Shown: positions 1-6,658 of the stretch, piece after piece
Layout of the letters: each line of letters begins with the position of its first letter
Numbering within the stretch: position 1 is the stretch's first letter
DNA from: Actinomycetota bacterium
GTDB taxonomy: Bacteria; Actinomycetota; Actinomycetes; Nanopelagicales; Nanopelagicaceae
Direction: 5' to 3'
NCBI GenBank assembly: GCA_947465365.1
Contig: CANIAV010000015.1
Coordinates: 1-11,785 of the forward strand
Length of the DNA stretch: 11,785 nucleotides
Notes under the pieces: generated by a model
The model's database searches: none
Told to the model about the DNA's origin: nothing
Seen by the model: only the letters and a program-made list of their open reading frames with translations
Made by a program: the position numbers and the translations under genes

Positions 1-115
1 GCTCTAAAACCAGAGTTTTAACGCCCTTTTGGGCTAAGGCGAAGGCGGTAGTAGATCCGCCTATCCCAGAACCAACAATGACCACATCCGATTCAATACG
101 AACCGGAGTGGCCAT
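1..115 (-). CDS. FAD-dependent (GMC-type) oxidoreductase, N-terminal fragment
   Basis: Only the first 38 codons are in the window; the gene continues past the left edge. The peptide begins MATPVRIESDVVIVGSGIGG, a beta-alpha-beta dinucleotide fold with the GxGxxG motif at residues 15-20. A second strand ends in LVLE, whose final glutamate is the usual ligand of the FAD ribose. This start is typical of GMC oxidoreductases and related FAD enzymes, but the fragment is too short to separate these families. The ATG at 115 is the only sensible start because the Rossmann motif follows almost at once; no clear Shine-Dalgarno sequence is visible. It lies 29 bases after the ABC ATPase stop on the same strand and is probably the distal gene of the transporter operon. 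A sugar- or polyol-oxidising role is inferred from context only. Confidence 0.7.
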   Translation of the reverse strand, partial: MATPVRIESDVVIVGSGIGGSTTAFALAQKGVKTLVLE

Positions 116-144
116 TGTTTTAAGTTCTATTTATTAACTAGTTA

Positions 145-939
145 TTAACGAACTGGTGAAAGCGCTTGGTCTTTCTTATCGACTGTCATAGCGCCAGTCA
201 TGATCGCAACAACATCGTTCATGCTGTGTGTCTTTGGAGTAACGACTGCAGCGCGCTTTCCGAGGCGTTGTACCTGGATGCGATCTGCAACTTCAAAGAC
301 CTGCGGCATGTTGTGTGAAATCAAGATAACTGGCATACCGCGATCGCGTAGTGACTCGATCAACTTGAGCACCTGACGTGATTCACGAACACCTAAAGCT
401 GCAGTTGGTTCATCGAGAATAATTAACTTCTGGCCGAAGGCTGCTGCGCGTGCCACGGCAACTGCCTGGCGTTGTCCACCAGAGAGCGTTTCCACTGCCT
501 GTGAAATATTTTGAATAGTTCCAATACCAAGTGCTGAAATATGTTCCTTCGCAGCCTTGCGCATTCCAGAGCTATCTAACATGCGGAAGATTGACCCAAG
601 TGGACCACTCTTACGCATTTCACGACCGAGATAAAGGTTTGATGCGATATCAAGTGCGGGTGCAACAGCAAGTGTCTGATACACAGTTTCGATACCGGCA
701 TGGCGACCATCTTGCGGACGCTTAAATGAAACTTGGGCGCCATCGAGAATGATCTGACCCTCATCAGGAATTTCCGCGCCTGATAAGCACTTAATCAAAG
801 TTGATTTACCAGCGCCGTTATCGCCGACTACTGCGAGAACTTCACCAGGAAATAGTTCTAGGTCTGCTCCATCTAGTGCGATAACGCGACCGTAGTTCTT
901 AGTTACTCCGACTGCTTGCAGGATAGGGGCTTTACTCAT
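145..939 (-). CDS. Sugar ABC transporter ATP-binding protein, FrcA-like single domain
   Basis: This is the cytoplasmic ATPase that powers a CUT2-class sugar importer. At 264 residues it has one complete ABC domain: Walker A GDNGAGKST at 39-47, Q-loop glutamine at 88, signature LSGGQRQ at 152-158, Walker B LIILDEP at 172-178 and switch histidine at 209. Many CUT2 ATPases (RbsA, XylG) carry two tandem ABC domains and are about 500 residues. The single-domain form, and the segments ALGVRESRQV and ISHNMPQVFEVADRI, are like FrcA of the rhizobial fructose transporter. The ATG overlaps the permease stop by four bases (ATGA), so the two are probably translationally coupled. The substrate cannot be read from an ATPase; the neighbouring apionate genes suggest a pentose or branched pentose. 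Confidence 0.93.
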   Translation of the reverse strand: MSKAPILQAVGVTKNYGRVIALDGADLELFPGEVLAVVGDNGAGKSTLIKCLSGAEIPDEGQIILDGAQVSFKRPQDGRHAGIETVYQTLAVAPALDIASNLYLGREMRKSGPLGSIFRMLDSSGMRKAAKEHISALGIGTIQNISQAVETLSGGQRQAVAVARAAAFGQKLIILDEPTAALGVRESRQVLKLIESLRDRGMPVILISHNMPQVFEVADRIQVQRLGKRAAVVTPKTHSMNDVVAIMTGAMTVDKKDQALSPVR

Positions 940-1979
940 TTACGTGCCTTTCTGATCCACTGGTCAACAGAGACCGCGAAGATAATTAGAAGTCCGATTG
1001 CAAGGAGCTGGTAGTAGAGATCTACGCCAGCAAGGGTCAGTCCGTTACGGAAAACACCCACGATGATCGCTCCGATTAGCGAACCGAAGATTGTGCCGCG
1101 GCCACCGAAGAGTGAGGTACCGCCGATAACCACCGCAGTGATCGAATCTAGGTTCAAATCGCTGCCGGTATTTGGGCTGGCTACCGTAACGCGGCCGATC
1201 ACGATCCAAGCAGATAGAGCGAAGATCAAACCAGCAACCACATAAACGCTCATCAAGACGCGGTTTACTGAGATACCAGCAAGGCGTGCGGCATCGATAT
1301 CGTCACCGACTGCGTAAACGTGGCGACCCCAACCGGTGTAGCGAAGCACGAATGCTAAGAATGAATACATCGCAATCATAAATAGAACACCTGTTGTAAT
1401 TCGGAACGGTCCAAGATTTACATAGTGCCCAAGAGTTAATAGGAATGGATCCATCTCAATTGAAGGAACAGTTCCCTTTGTCAATGTAAGAGTTAGCGCA
1501 ACGAATACGTTGAAAGTACCCAAGGTAACGATAAATGGTGGCAACTTAACTTTTGTAACCAAGAAGCCGTTTATTGCTCCGCCTAGCATTCCAACAGCCA
1601 AACCAAGCGGGAACGCTAACCAAATTGACCAACCAGCAGGGTGACCTTCACCTGGCGTTCCTTGAACTAACTTCGCCATAGTCATTGATGAAAAGACTGC
1701 GATTGCACCACATGAAAGATCGATGCCTGCTGTCAAGATAATTATTGTCTGACCTGCAGCAACTGCTCCGACGATTGCGACTTGCTGCAAGATAAGTGAG
1801 AAGTTAGAAGGTGTTAAGAAGTTTTCGTTGAAAAAGCTAAAGGTAATTGATGCAAAGAGAAGAACAAATGCTGAACTCAACCATGGGTATTTATGGAGAG
1901 TGGCTTGGATTTTCTGGCTAACTGATGCGCGGTCTTGAAACTCCGCAGCTGCATCATACGTGGCCGTATCTTGACTCAC
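936..1979 (-). CDS. Sugar ABC transporter permease, RbsC/FrcC family
   Basis: Integral membrane subunit of the CUT2-type importer, expected to act as a homodimer. Hydrophobic segments suggest eight to ten transmembrane helices. Family landmarks (numbered from the upstream ATG at 1994) are LTAGIDLSCGAI near residue 90, the cytoplasmic coupling loop YAVGDDIDAARLAGISVNRV near 227-246 and VIGGTSLFGGRGTIFGS near 289-305. An ATG at 1994 is in frame but has no Shine-Dalgarno sequence. The GTG at 1979 is preceded by AAAGGA with a six-base spacer and is preferred, giving 347 residues; starting at 1994 would add five. The gene follows the binding-protein gene after about 160 bases containing a strong hairpin and overlaps the ATPase start by four bases. 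Confidence 0.92.
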   Translation of the reverse strand: MSQDTATYDAAAEFQDRASVSQKIQATLHKYPWLSSAFVLLFASITFSFFNENFLTPSNFSLILQQVAIVGAVAAGQTIIILTAGIDLSCGAIAVFSSMTMAKLVQGTPGEGHPAGWSIWLAFPLGLAVGMLGGAINGFLVTKVKLPPFIVTLGTFNVFVALTLTLTKGTVPSIEMDPFLLTLGHYVNLGPFRITTGVLFMIAMYSFLAFVLRYTGWGRHVYAVGDDIDAARLAGISVNRVLMSVYVVAGLIFALSAWIVIGRVTVASPNTGSDLNLDSITAVVIGGTSLFGGRGTIFGSLIGAIIVGVFRNGLTLAGVDLYYQLLAIGLLIIFAVSVDQWIRKARK

Positions 1980-1985
1980 TTGTGG

Positions 1986-1991
1986 TCCTTT
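1986..1991 (-). promoter_or_regulatory. Ribosome-binding site deciding the permease start
   Basis: AAAGGA on the minus strand, six bases upstream of the GTG at 1979. It lies inside the coding sequence if translation starts at the ATG at 1994, so it argues for the GTG start. Confidence 0.55.
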
Positions 1992-2067
1992 CATTCTTGC
2001 TAAAAATCCGGATTGATCACTTTAAGCAACTCTACTGCCTTACAAGATTTTTATTGACTGGGACTAG

Positions 2068-2105
2068 TTAAAGAGGGCGACTGCCGAAGCAGCCGCCCTC
2101 TTTAA
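2068..2105 (-). terminator. UUCG-capped stem-loop between binding-protein and permease genes
   Basis: Read on the minus strand, a 12-base arm (TTAAAGAGGGCG) pairs perfectly with its downstream partner (CGCCCTCTTTAA). Inside it are one G-U pair and a 4-bp CTGC/GCAG stem closed by TTCG. The RNA would be a continuous 17-bp hairpin with a C(UUCG)G tetraloop, one of the most stable RNA loops. On the plus strand the internal pair is an A/C mismatch and the loop is CGAA, so the structure is better in transcripts of the ABC operon. Only UUUAA ends the 3' arm, with no long U-run. It may be a partial terminator or a 3'-end stabiliser that lets the binding protein be made in excess over the membrane subunits, a common arrangement in ABC operons. 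Confidence 0.75.
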
Positions 2106-2112
2106 ACGCTCT

Positions 2113-2133
2113 TCTTTAGTTATTAACTAAAGA
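2113..2133 (-). repeat. Small AT-rich inverted repeat after the binding-protein stop
   Basis: TCTTTAGT (2113-2120) and ACTAAAGA (2126-2133) are perfect 8-base arms around a five-base TATTA spacer. The repeat lies just downstream of the binding-protein stop and just before the larger UUCG hairpin. It may form a second, weaker hairpin in the same mRNA; its function is unknown. Confidence 0.5.
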
Positions 2134-2140
2134 GCTGGGA

Positions 2141-3205
2141 TTAACCCCAAGCGTTTGCTAGACCGTATTCAGTTGTCTCTGATGCAACACCATCTTGTGG
2201 GTCATCAGTGATCAACTTGACACCTGTGTTGAAGAAGTCAAGACCATCTGAAACAGCTGGCTTTGTACCGTTCTTCACGATGTCGTAGATAGCTTGAACA
2301 CCAAGGTCAGCCATCAATAGTGGGTACTGCTGTGAAGTTGCGTTGATGCAACCTGACTTAACAGCGCCGATACCGGCTCCACCACCGTCAACAGAAACCA
2401 TTGCATCGATCTTGACGCCTGCAGCCTTAGCAGCAGCACAAGCTCCGATAGCAGTTGGTTCGTTGATTGTGTAAACAACGTTGATCTTCTTGTTCTTAGC
2501 AAGAAGCTTCTCAAGTCCGGTACGTCCACCGTCTTCGTTAGCTCCAGTTGCTACGTTTCCTACGATCTCGTAATCGCCACCTGAGTACTTGCCAGTCTTG
2601 GCTTCGTCTCCCATGACCTTAGGATCCTTGACGTCGATTCCCATACCTGTAAGGAATCCGTTGTCACGGTTGTAGTCAACAGATACAACGCGATCATCAA
2701 AGATATCTAGAAGTGCAATTGTTGCCTTCTTGCCAGCGAGCTTCTTAGCTGTCCACTGACCGATTAGCTTTCCAGCTTCGAAGTTATCTGTCGCGAATGT
2801 GATATCCACGATTGAAGCAGGATCTGGTGGTGTGTCAAGCGCAATAACGAATAGACCTGCATCGCGGGCCTTAGTGATTGCTGCGTTAACTTCTGTAGAT
2901 ACTGGAACGATCAAGATTCCAGCTTGCTTTGCAGATACAGCGTTTTCAATAGCTGCAATCTGACCTGCGTAGTCTGATTCATCCTTACCAGATGCAACAG
3001 TTAGATCTACGCCAAGTGACTCTGCCTTAGCAGTAGCACCCTTGATCATTGCAACGAAGAATGGGTTTGACTGATCTTTTGTAATAAGTGAAACAGCAAC
3101 TTTGTCGCTGCCACTAGAGCTCTTTGAACATCCAGAGAGCACAAGCATTGACGCTGCGGCTACAGCAACAATTGCTGCAGTGCGGCGTGAGAAAAGCTTT
3201 GCCAT
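2141..3205 (-). CDS. Sugar-binding lipoprotein of the ABC importer, FrcB/RbsB type
   Basis: Extracytoplasmic solute-binding protein that captures the sugar and delivers it to the permease. The 354-residue product begins with a lipoprotein signal peptide: basic SRR at 6-8, a hydrophobic stretch at 10-23 and lipobox LSGC with the lipidated cysteine at 26, followed by a Ser-rich linker. The rest is a type I periplasmic-binding fold (Peripla_BP_4). It has ITKDQSNPFF near 41-50, IALDTPPDP near 121-129 and TINEPTAIGA near 246-255, the hinge-region pattern of fructose/ribose-binding proteins. AGGAGG lies eight bases before the ATG, the best ribosome-binding site seen here. A 135-base gap upstream suggests it also has its own promoter. 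Sequence alone does not fix the ligand; apiose, arabinose, fructose and ribose are all candidates, with apiose favoured by the flanking apnL-oiaC-apnO genes. Confidence 0.92.
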   Translation of the reverse strand: MAKLFSRRTAAIVAVAAASMLVLSGCSKSSSGSDKVAVSLITKDQSNPFFVAMIKGATAKAESLGVDLTVASGKDESDYAGQIAAIENAVSAKQAGILIVPVSTEVNAAITKARDAGLFVIALDTPPDPASIVDITFATDNFEAGKLIGQWTAKKLAGKKATIALLDIFDDRVVSVDYNRDNGFLTGMGIDVKDPKVMGDEAKTGKYSGGDYEIVGNVATGANEDGGRTGLEKLLAKNKKINVVYTINEPTAIGACAAAKAAGVKIDAMVSVDGGGAGIGAVKSGCINATSQQYPLLMADLGVQAIYDIVKNGTKPAVSDGLDFFNTGVKLITDDPQDGVASETTEYGLANAWG

Positions 3206-3340
3206 ATGTATTTCCTCCTATAGGTGGGTCATTCGCAACCGATACTACATAGGGTCTTCCCTCATTAAAAGGGTTTTCAGGCGAAAATTAGATCGTTACC
3301 CAACCGTTACTCGCTGCCGAAAGAGCGTTATTTGGCTGCC
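3206..3340 (-). promoter_or_regulatory. Leader/probable promoter region of the ABC transporter genes
   Basis: This gap between apnL and the binding-protein gene has no ORF that I credit. On the minus strand, TAGTAT (3242-3247) is a possible -10 box about 23 bases before the AGGAGG, but I see no good -35 element. CGTTAC occurs twice, at 3294-3299 and 3305-3310, exactly 11 bases apart and so on one face of the helix, which could mark a regulator site. CCCT/AGGG/CCCT blocks at 3251-3273 could form two alternative short hairpins. These elements are suggestive only. Confidence 0.35.
3214..3219 (-). promoter_or_regulatory. Strong ribosome-binding site of the sugar-binding protein
   Basis: A perfect AGGAGG on the minus strand, eight bases before the ATG at 3205. 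It is the strongest such site in the window and fits high expression of the binding protein. Confidence 0.85.
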
Positions 3341-5122
3341 TTAGCCCCGTATCAGGGCGATCTCGAAGGGGGCCAGGGTTAGTGGCAAATCGGCCGAAAT
3401 CGGAGTTGTCTCAGAATATGACCACCAATCCATAATCTGGCTCGCCCGGTCGCATTCATCGCTGCGCAAACTCTGAATCGATTTATAGCCGGCTAGCACC
3501 TTGGCGGTGATTTCAAGGGACCAAGGGCGAAGGGAAGCCACAAGAATTCTTTTAGTTTCTCTATTTTCAAATGCTACCCACGAATTATCAACTGAAGTCG
3601 CAATTGTTATTTGATGAGAGTGATGTGCGCCAAGGGCCGAAAGAGCATGAAATGTTGGAGAAAACTTAGTAGCACCGTTTTGCGAATAAATAACTCCGGA
3701 TTCACCAAATAGTTCGTGCCAACTTCCAGAGAATGCACCGGCGCTCGCAAGCGCAAAGATGGAACCGAGTGTCCAAGCTGCGCCTTCTATAGTTCTAATA
3801 CGCGATGCCGCATCTAAATTTGCAAAATTAATTCGCTCATCTCGCGAATGCCCGGTCTCAGGATTTCCACGAGTTGAAAAGGTAATCGGTGAGATAAAAA
3901 CCTGTGGAGCCAAATACTTTTGGGCAAACTCAATTGACTCGTGCTGGGTGTATAAAGTTTTAAAGATAGTTTCGGTATCTGCCGAATGCACCGTTGGCAC
4001 CATCGAATATGAAACCGAACTTCCGAATTCATATTTATTGCGGTGTAGATCAACTAGGTAAGCATCACTTCCTGGAATATAAGAGCTAAGTGATTCATTC
4101 TTTGGTAGGTCAACTTCTTCAACAATTTCGCGGCCTTCGCGCTGAATTAATATCCGCGAACCGGCAGGAACTCTTTGGCTTAACTGTGTTACTTCAGATT
4201 GCAATGCAGCGCCGCCATTAGATGAGAGCAGAGCCGCCTCCAAGATAAGCCCGCTAGATGAAGTAGTCGCAATCTTCTGGGCGGTAAGTGACTCCTCATT
4301 TACTCGCAAATGATCTATATCGAGTAAAACCAGGGCTTTTTCCAGGTCGTCGGGGGATAACAAAGGCTCGGTATTAAATTGAAGACCGATACTTGGCAGC
4401 GCTTCAATCTCGCGCACCACGATCTTTGCTGGGTCTGTAGCAGTACCACTTGGCGCGCCAACTTCAAATTTAATACTTTGCTTCCAGATGCTGCCCGCGC
4501 TTGTTACAAATGGACGCGGTTCGCTTAACGACCCGCTATAGATTTTATAAGTGTTATCAGTCCAGTTACGTTGATCTTCTGCTTCTAGAACTTTTCCAGT
4601 TGAAGTTGCCTTAATAAAGCGTTTGTCAGGTGCCACAAAGTGCATCTCATTTGCTGCAGGAAATAACCCTTGTGTGACCCCATCTATTACGCGCTGCGGT
4701 GAAATATCTTGCAAAAGCGTATAAGCATTTCCAGAATAGTTAACTGTTGATCCCATCCAGTCTCCGCTATGGAGACATAGACAAATTCCCCAACGGTTAA
4801 CTGAATATTCGGCTAAACCTTTTAATTGATAGTCAACCGAAAAAGTATTATCTGTTGTGAGTGTAATTATGGTTTGTGCCTCTAGCGCACCGGCAAAAGT
4901 GTCTGAAATCGTAACTATGCAGTCCGCACCATTTACTTTTACATCTTCTGTGTGGCTATCAGCAACAAGAGTTGACCAATCCCACGGTCTAATTGCGGTG
5001 TAGAGCAGATCAATTAGCTGGGCGCCTTTATAAGTGATGTTTCGTACTGCAGCTTCTGCTAAATCTAAAGTGAAATCTCCATGTTCTACCCGCGATGTAT
5101 CGGGCCAGTGATTTGTACTCAC
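3341..5122 (-). CDS. apnL: D-apionate lactonase-like protein (ApnL family)
   Basis: Probably hydrolyses D-apionolactone to D-apionate in oxidative D-apiose breakdown. The product is 593 residues with no signal peptide, so cytoplasmic. It reads as three parts: a beta-rich N-terminal domain (about 1-235) containing EAEDQRNWTDNTYKIY at 180-195; a TIM-barrel-like middle (about 240-500) with VPTVHSAD near 375-382, ISPITFSTRGNP near 410-421, the segment around EGAAWTLGS at 446-454 and a following glycine-rich GESGVIY; and a beta-rich C-terminal domain. I recognise this layout from the D-apionate lactonase family, from memory and not from a search. The frame is open upstream to an ATG at 5194, but those 24 codons lie over the dehydrogenase gene and look like noise. 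GTG at 5122 overlaps the dehydrogenase stop by four bases (GTGA) and is preferred. An unusual glycosidase-like enzyme is the main alternative. Confidence 0.7.
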   Translation of the reverse strand: MSTNHWPDTSRVEHGDFTLDLAEAAVRNITYKGAQLIDLLYTAIRPWDWSTLVADSHTEDVKVNGADCIVTISDTFAGALEAQTIITLTTDNTFSVDYQLKGLAEYSVNRWGICLCLHSGDWMGSTVNYSGNAYTLLQDISPQRVIDGVTQGLFPAANEMHFVAPDKRFIKATSTGKVLEAEDQRNWTDNTYKIYSGSLSEPRPFVTSAGSIWKQSIKFEVGAPSGTATDPAKIVVREIEALPSIGLQFNTEPLLSPDDLEKALVLLDIDHLRVNEESLTAQKIATTSSSGLILEAALLSSNGGAALQSEVTQLSQRVPAGSRILIQREGREIVEEVDLPKNESLSSYIPGSDAYLVDLHRNKYEFGSSVSYSMVPTVHSADTETIFKTLYTQHESIEFAQKYLAPQVFISPITFSTRGNPETGHSRDERINFANLDAASRIRTIEGAAWTLGSIFALASAGAFSGSWHELFGESGVIYSQNGATKFSPTFHALSALGAHHSHQITIATSVDNSWVAFENRETKRILVASLRPWSLEITAKVLAGYKSIQSLRSDECDRASQIMDWWSYSETTPISADLPLTLAPFEIALIRG

Positions 5123-5835
5123 CGCGCAGTCATTCCGCCATCGACTGCGTAAGAAGCACCAGTTGCAAATGAAGAATCTGTCGAAACCAACCAATTAACG
5201 ATTCCTACTAGTTCGCGCGGTTCACCTAAGCGACCAAGCGGTGTGCGCGCAACCAATCCTGCGCCCTTTGCAGGGTCTTCTAAAATCTTGGCAATAAGTG
5301 GCGTAATCATCGATCCTGGAACAACAACATTTGAACGCACGCCATCTTCTTTGTAATCGGCGGCGATTATGCGAGATAGGCCCATCATTCCTGCCTTGGA
5401 TGCGCCATATGCGCTGTAGCCGGCACCTTCCATCGAGATCGCAGTAGGCGAGCCGATTAGAACAACTGAGCCGCGGCCAGATTTAACTAAAAGTGGCATC
5501 GCGTGTTTAACAGATAGAAATGCGCCGGTGAGATTGATATCAATTGTGCGCTGCCAGGTATCTAATGTGACCTCACCAATTTTTGAATCACTGCCGACTA
5601 ATTGCACACCAGCTGCAACGATTATGGCATCTAGCTTTTCGATCTTTTTAAAAGCTTCCTGGACCGAGTTTTCATCGCTTAAATCAACGCTAATAAATTT
5701 AGAGCTTTCATCTGCAGGTTTCACAAAATCTAGGTTGTAGACCATTGCTCCATCTTCTAGCAACCCAGTTGCTAAAGCAGAACCAATCCCGCCAGAACCG
5801 CCGGTAATAGCAACGTGATATCCGCTTAGCTTCAT
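5119..5835 (-). CDS. SDR-family NAD(P)-dependent dehydrogenase, possible sugar 1-dehydrogenase
   Basis: Classical short-chain dehydrogenase of 238 residues. It has the cofactor motif TGGSGGIG at 11-18, an aspartate at 36 after the second strand (LDF, which favours NAD+ over NADP+), D51 in VDLSD, VAAG at 73-76 in place of the usual NAAG, active-site N101, S129, Y143 and K147 (YxxxK), and the usual C-terminal YAVDGG. It overlaps the upstream TIM-barrel gene (ATGA) and the downstream lactonase gene (GTGA) by four bases each, so it is embedded in the apionate operon. SDRs commonly oxidise aldoses to lactones. Next to a lactonase the simplest reading is oxidation of D-apiose to D-apionolactone, the job done by the unrelated ApsD elsewhere. 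That substrate is inferred; reduction or oxidation of a downstream ketose is also possible. Confidence 0.88.
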   Translation of the reverse strand: MKLSGYHVAITGGSGGIGSALATGLLEDGAMVYNLDFVKPADESSKFISVDLSDENSVQEAFKKIEKLDAIIVAAGVQLVGSDSKIGEVTLDTWQRTIDINLTGAFLSVKHAMPLLVKSGRGSVVLIGSPTAISMEGAGYSAYGASKAGMMGLSRIIAADYKEDGVRSNVVVPGSMITPLIAKILEDPAKGAGLVARTPLGRLGEPRELVGIVNWLVSTDSSFATGASYAVDGGMTAR

Positions 5836-6650
5836 ACTTTCAATCCTAGCGATTTACGTAAGAAGGAAACACTCTCTGTAGCCCAACTATCTTCCAGCGC
5901 CACAGTTTCTGCGTAACTTTCTTGGCGCGGGGTCCAGAGTTCAATCACTGCTGTGATTTCCCGTTTGATCCCTCCAACGGATTCGATAACTGCAGCAACA
6001 TCTAAGCGACCTTGTCCAAGTGCGGTGCCACGCACCGTAAATCCCATCTGACCATTTGTGCGAACGATTTCAAAATCCTTCATATGCACATTGATCGCTC
6101 GCGGAGCCAACGCTGGAATAACGGTATTAGGCGCTTCTACCGCTCCTAATGAATTAACAGTGTCTAAGCAGATACCAACCCAATCAGCTCCAACGCGTTC
6201 GATAATCTCGTTAAATTGTGCGCAAGTTAAGCGGTCATGATTTTCAATAGCCAATTTAATATTTGCTGCCTTAAATTTTGCGCTAAATGGTTTTAAGAGA
6301 TCGCAAATCTCAGCGATATCTGGTTCGTGGCCCTTGCTATCAATTACTACGCGCAATATTGGTGATCCCAATATTTGGGCGATTTTTAAGAAGCGCTCAA
6401 TATTTTCGGCTTTAATACCGCGTGTGCCAACTTCTAAAGCTATCGAATAACTATCAGCAGCTACCTTTAATCTGTGCAGCTCATCATCAGCTAAATGCCC
6501 AATAGGTAAGTTATCGGCGATTTGCAGTACATCAGCGCCAAGGGCTCGCGCCCGTTCCAGTAATTCAAATGCGTTCATAACTACCGGGTGATCATCTTCG
6601 ATCCCACCGATTGCCCAAGGAAAGGTAAAGCTAGAAACGCCTAGTTTCAT
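5832..6650 (-). CDS. oiaC: Xylose-isomerase-like TIM barrel, probable 3-oxo-isoapionate decarboxylase
   Basis: A 272-residue member of the AP_endonuc_2/sugar-phosphate isomerase-epimerase superfamily. The usual metal-binding set is visible: E136 in AIENHDR, D163 in CLDTVNS, H189 in NVHMKDF and E237 in VIELWTP. The segments SSFTFPWAIG at 6-15, QIADNLPIGHL near 43-53, EVGTRG at 73-78 and MGFTVRGTALGQGRLD at 202-217 match my memory of the OiaC-type subgroup, which decarboxylates 3-oxo-isoapionate to L-erythrulose. Placement directly after the apnO-like gene and upstream of an apnL-like gene supports this. The ATG follows the apnO stop by eight bases without a strong Shine-Dalgarno sequence, and the stop overlaps the dehydrogenase start. 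Superfamily membership is near certain; the exact reaction is less so, since ketose epimerases share the fold. Confidence 0.7.
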   Translation of the reverse strand: MKLGVSSFTFPWAIGGIEDDHPVVMNAFELLERARALGADVLQIADNLPIGHLADDELHRLKVAADSYSIALEVGTRGIKAENIERFLKIAQILGSPILRVVIDSKGHEPDIAEICDLLKPFSAKFKAANIKLAIENHDRLTCAQFNEIIERVGADWVGICLDTVNSLGAVEAPNTVIPALAPRAINVHMKDFEIVRTNGQMGFTVRGTALGQGRLDVAAVIESVGGIKREITAVIELWTPRQESYAETVALEDSWATESVSFLRKSLGLKV

Positions 6651-6658
6651 CTTGGGAT

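Noticed and set aside
135-144. Palindrome TAACTAGTTA between the ATPase and oxidoreductase genes
   Set aside because: Short and AT-rich, no stable hairpin and no poly-U tail; chance is adequate.
2005-2014. Palindrome AATCCGGATT upstream of the permease gene
   Set aside because: Ten bases with no loop and no second copy seen; too short to call an operator.
3102-3344. 80-codon plus-strand open frame over the binding-protein start and leader
   Set aside because: It is antisense to the signal-peptide region and the AGGAGG site, has no recognisable motif and looks like a shadow frame.
5123-5194. N-terminal extension of the apnL-like gene to an ATG at 5194
   Set aside because: The 24 extra codons overlap the dehydrogenase gene, are rich in Cys, Trp, Phe and Arg unlike the rest, and the GTG at 5122 gives the same 4-base overlap pattern used elsewhere in this operon.
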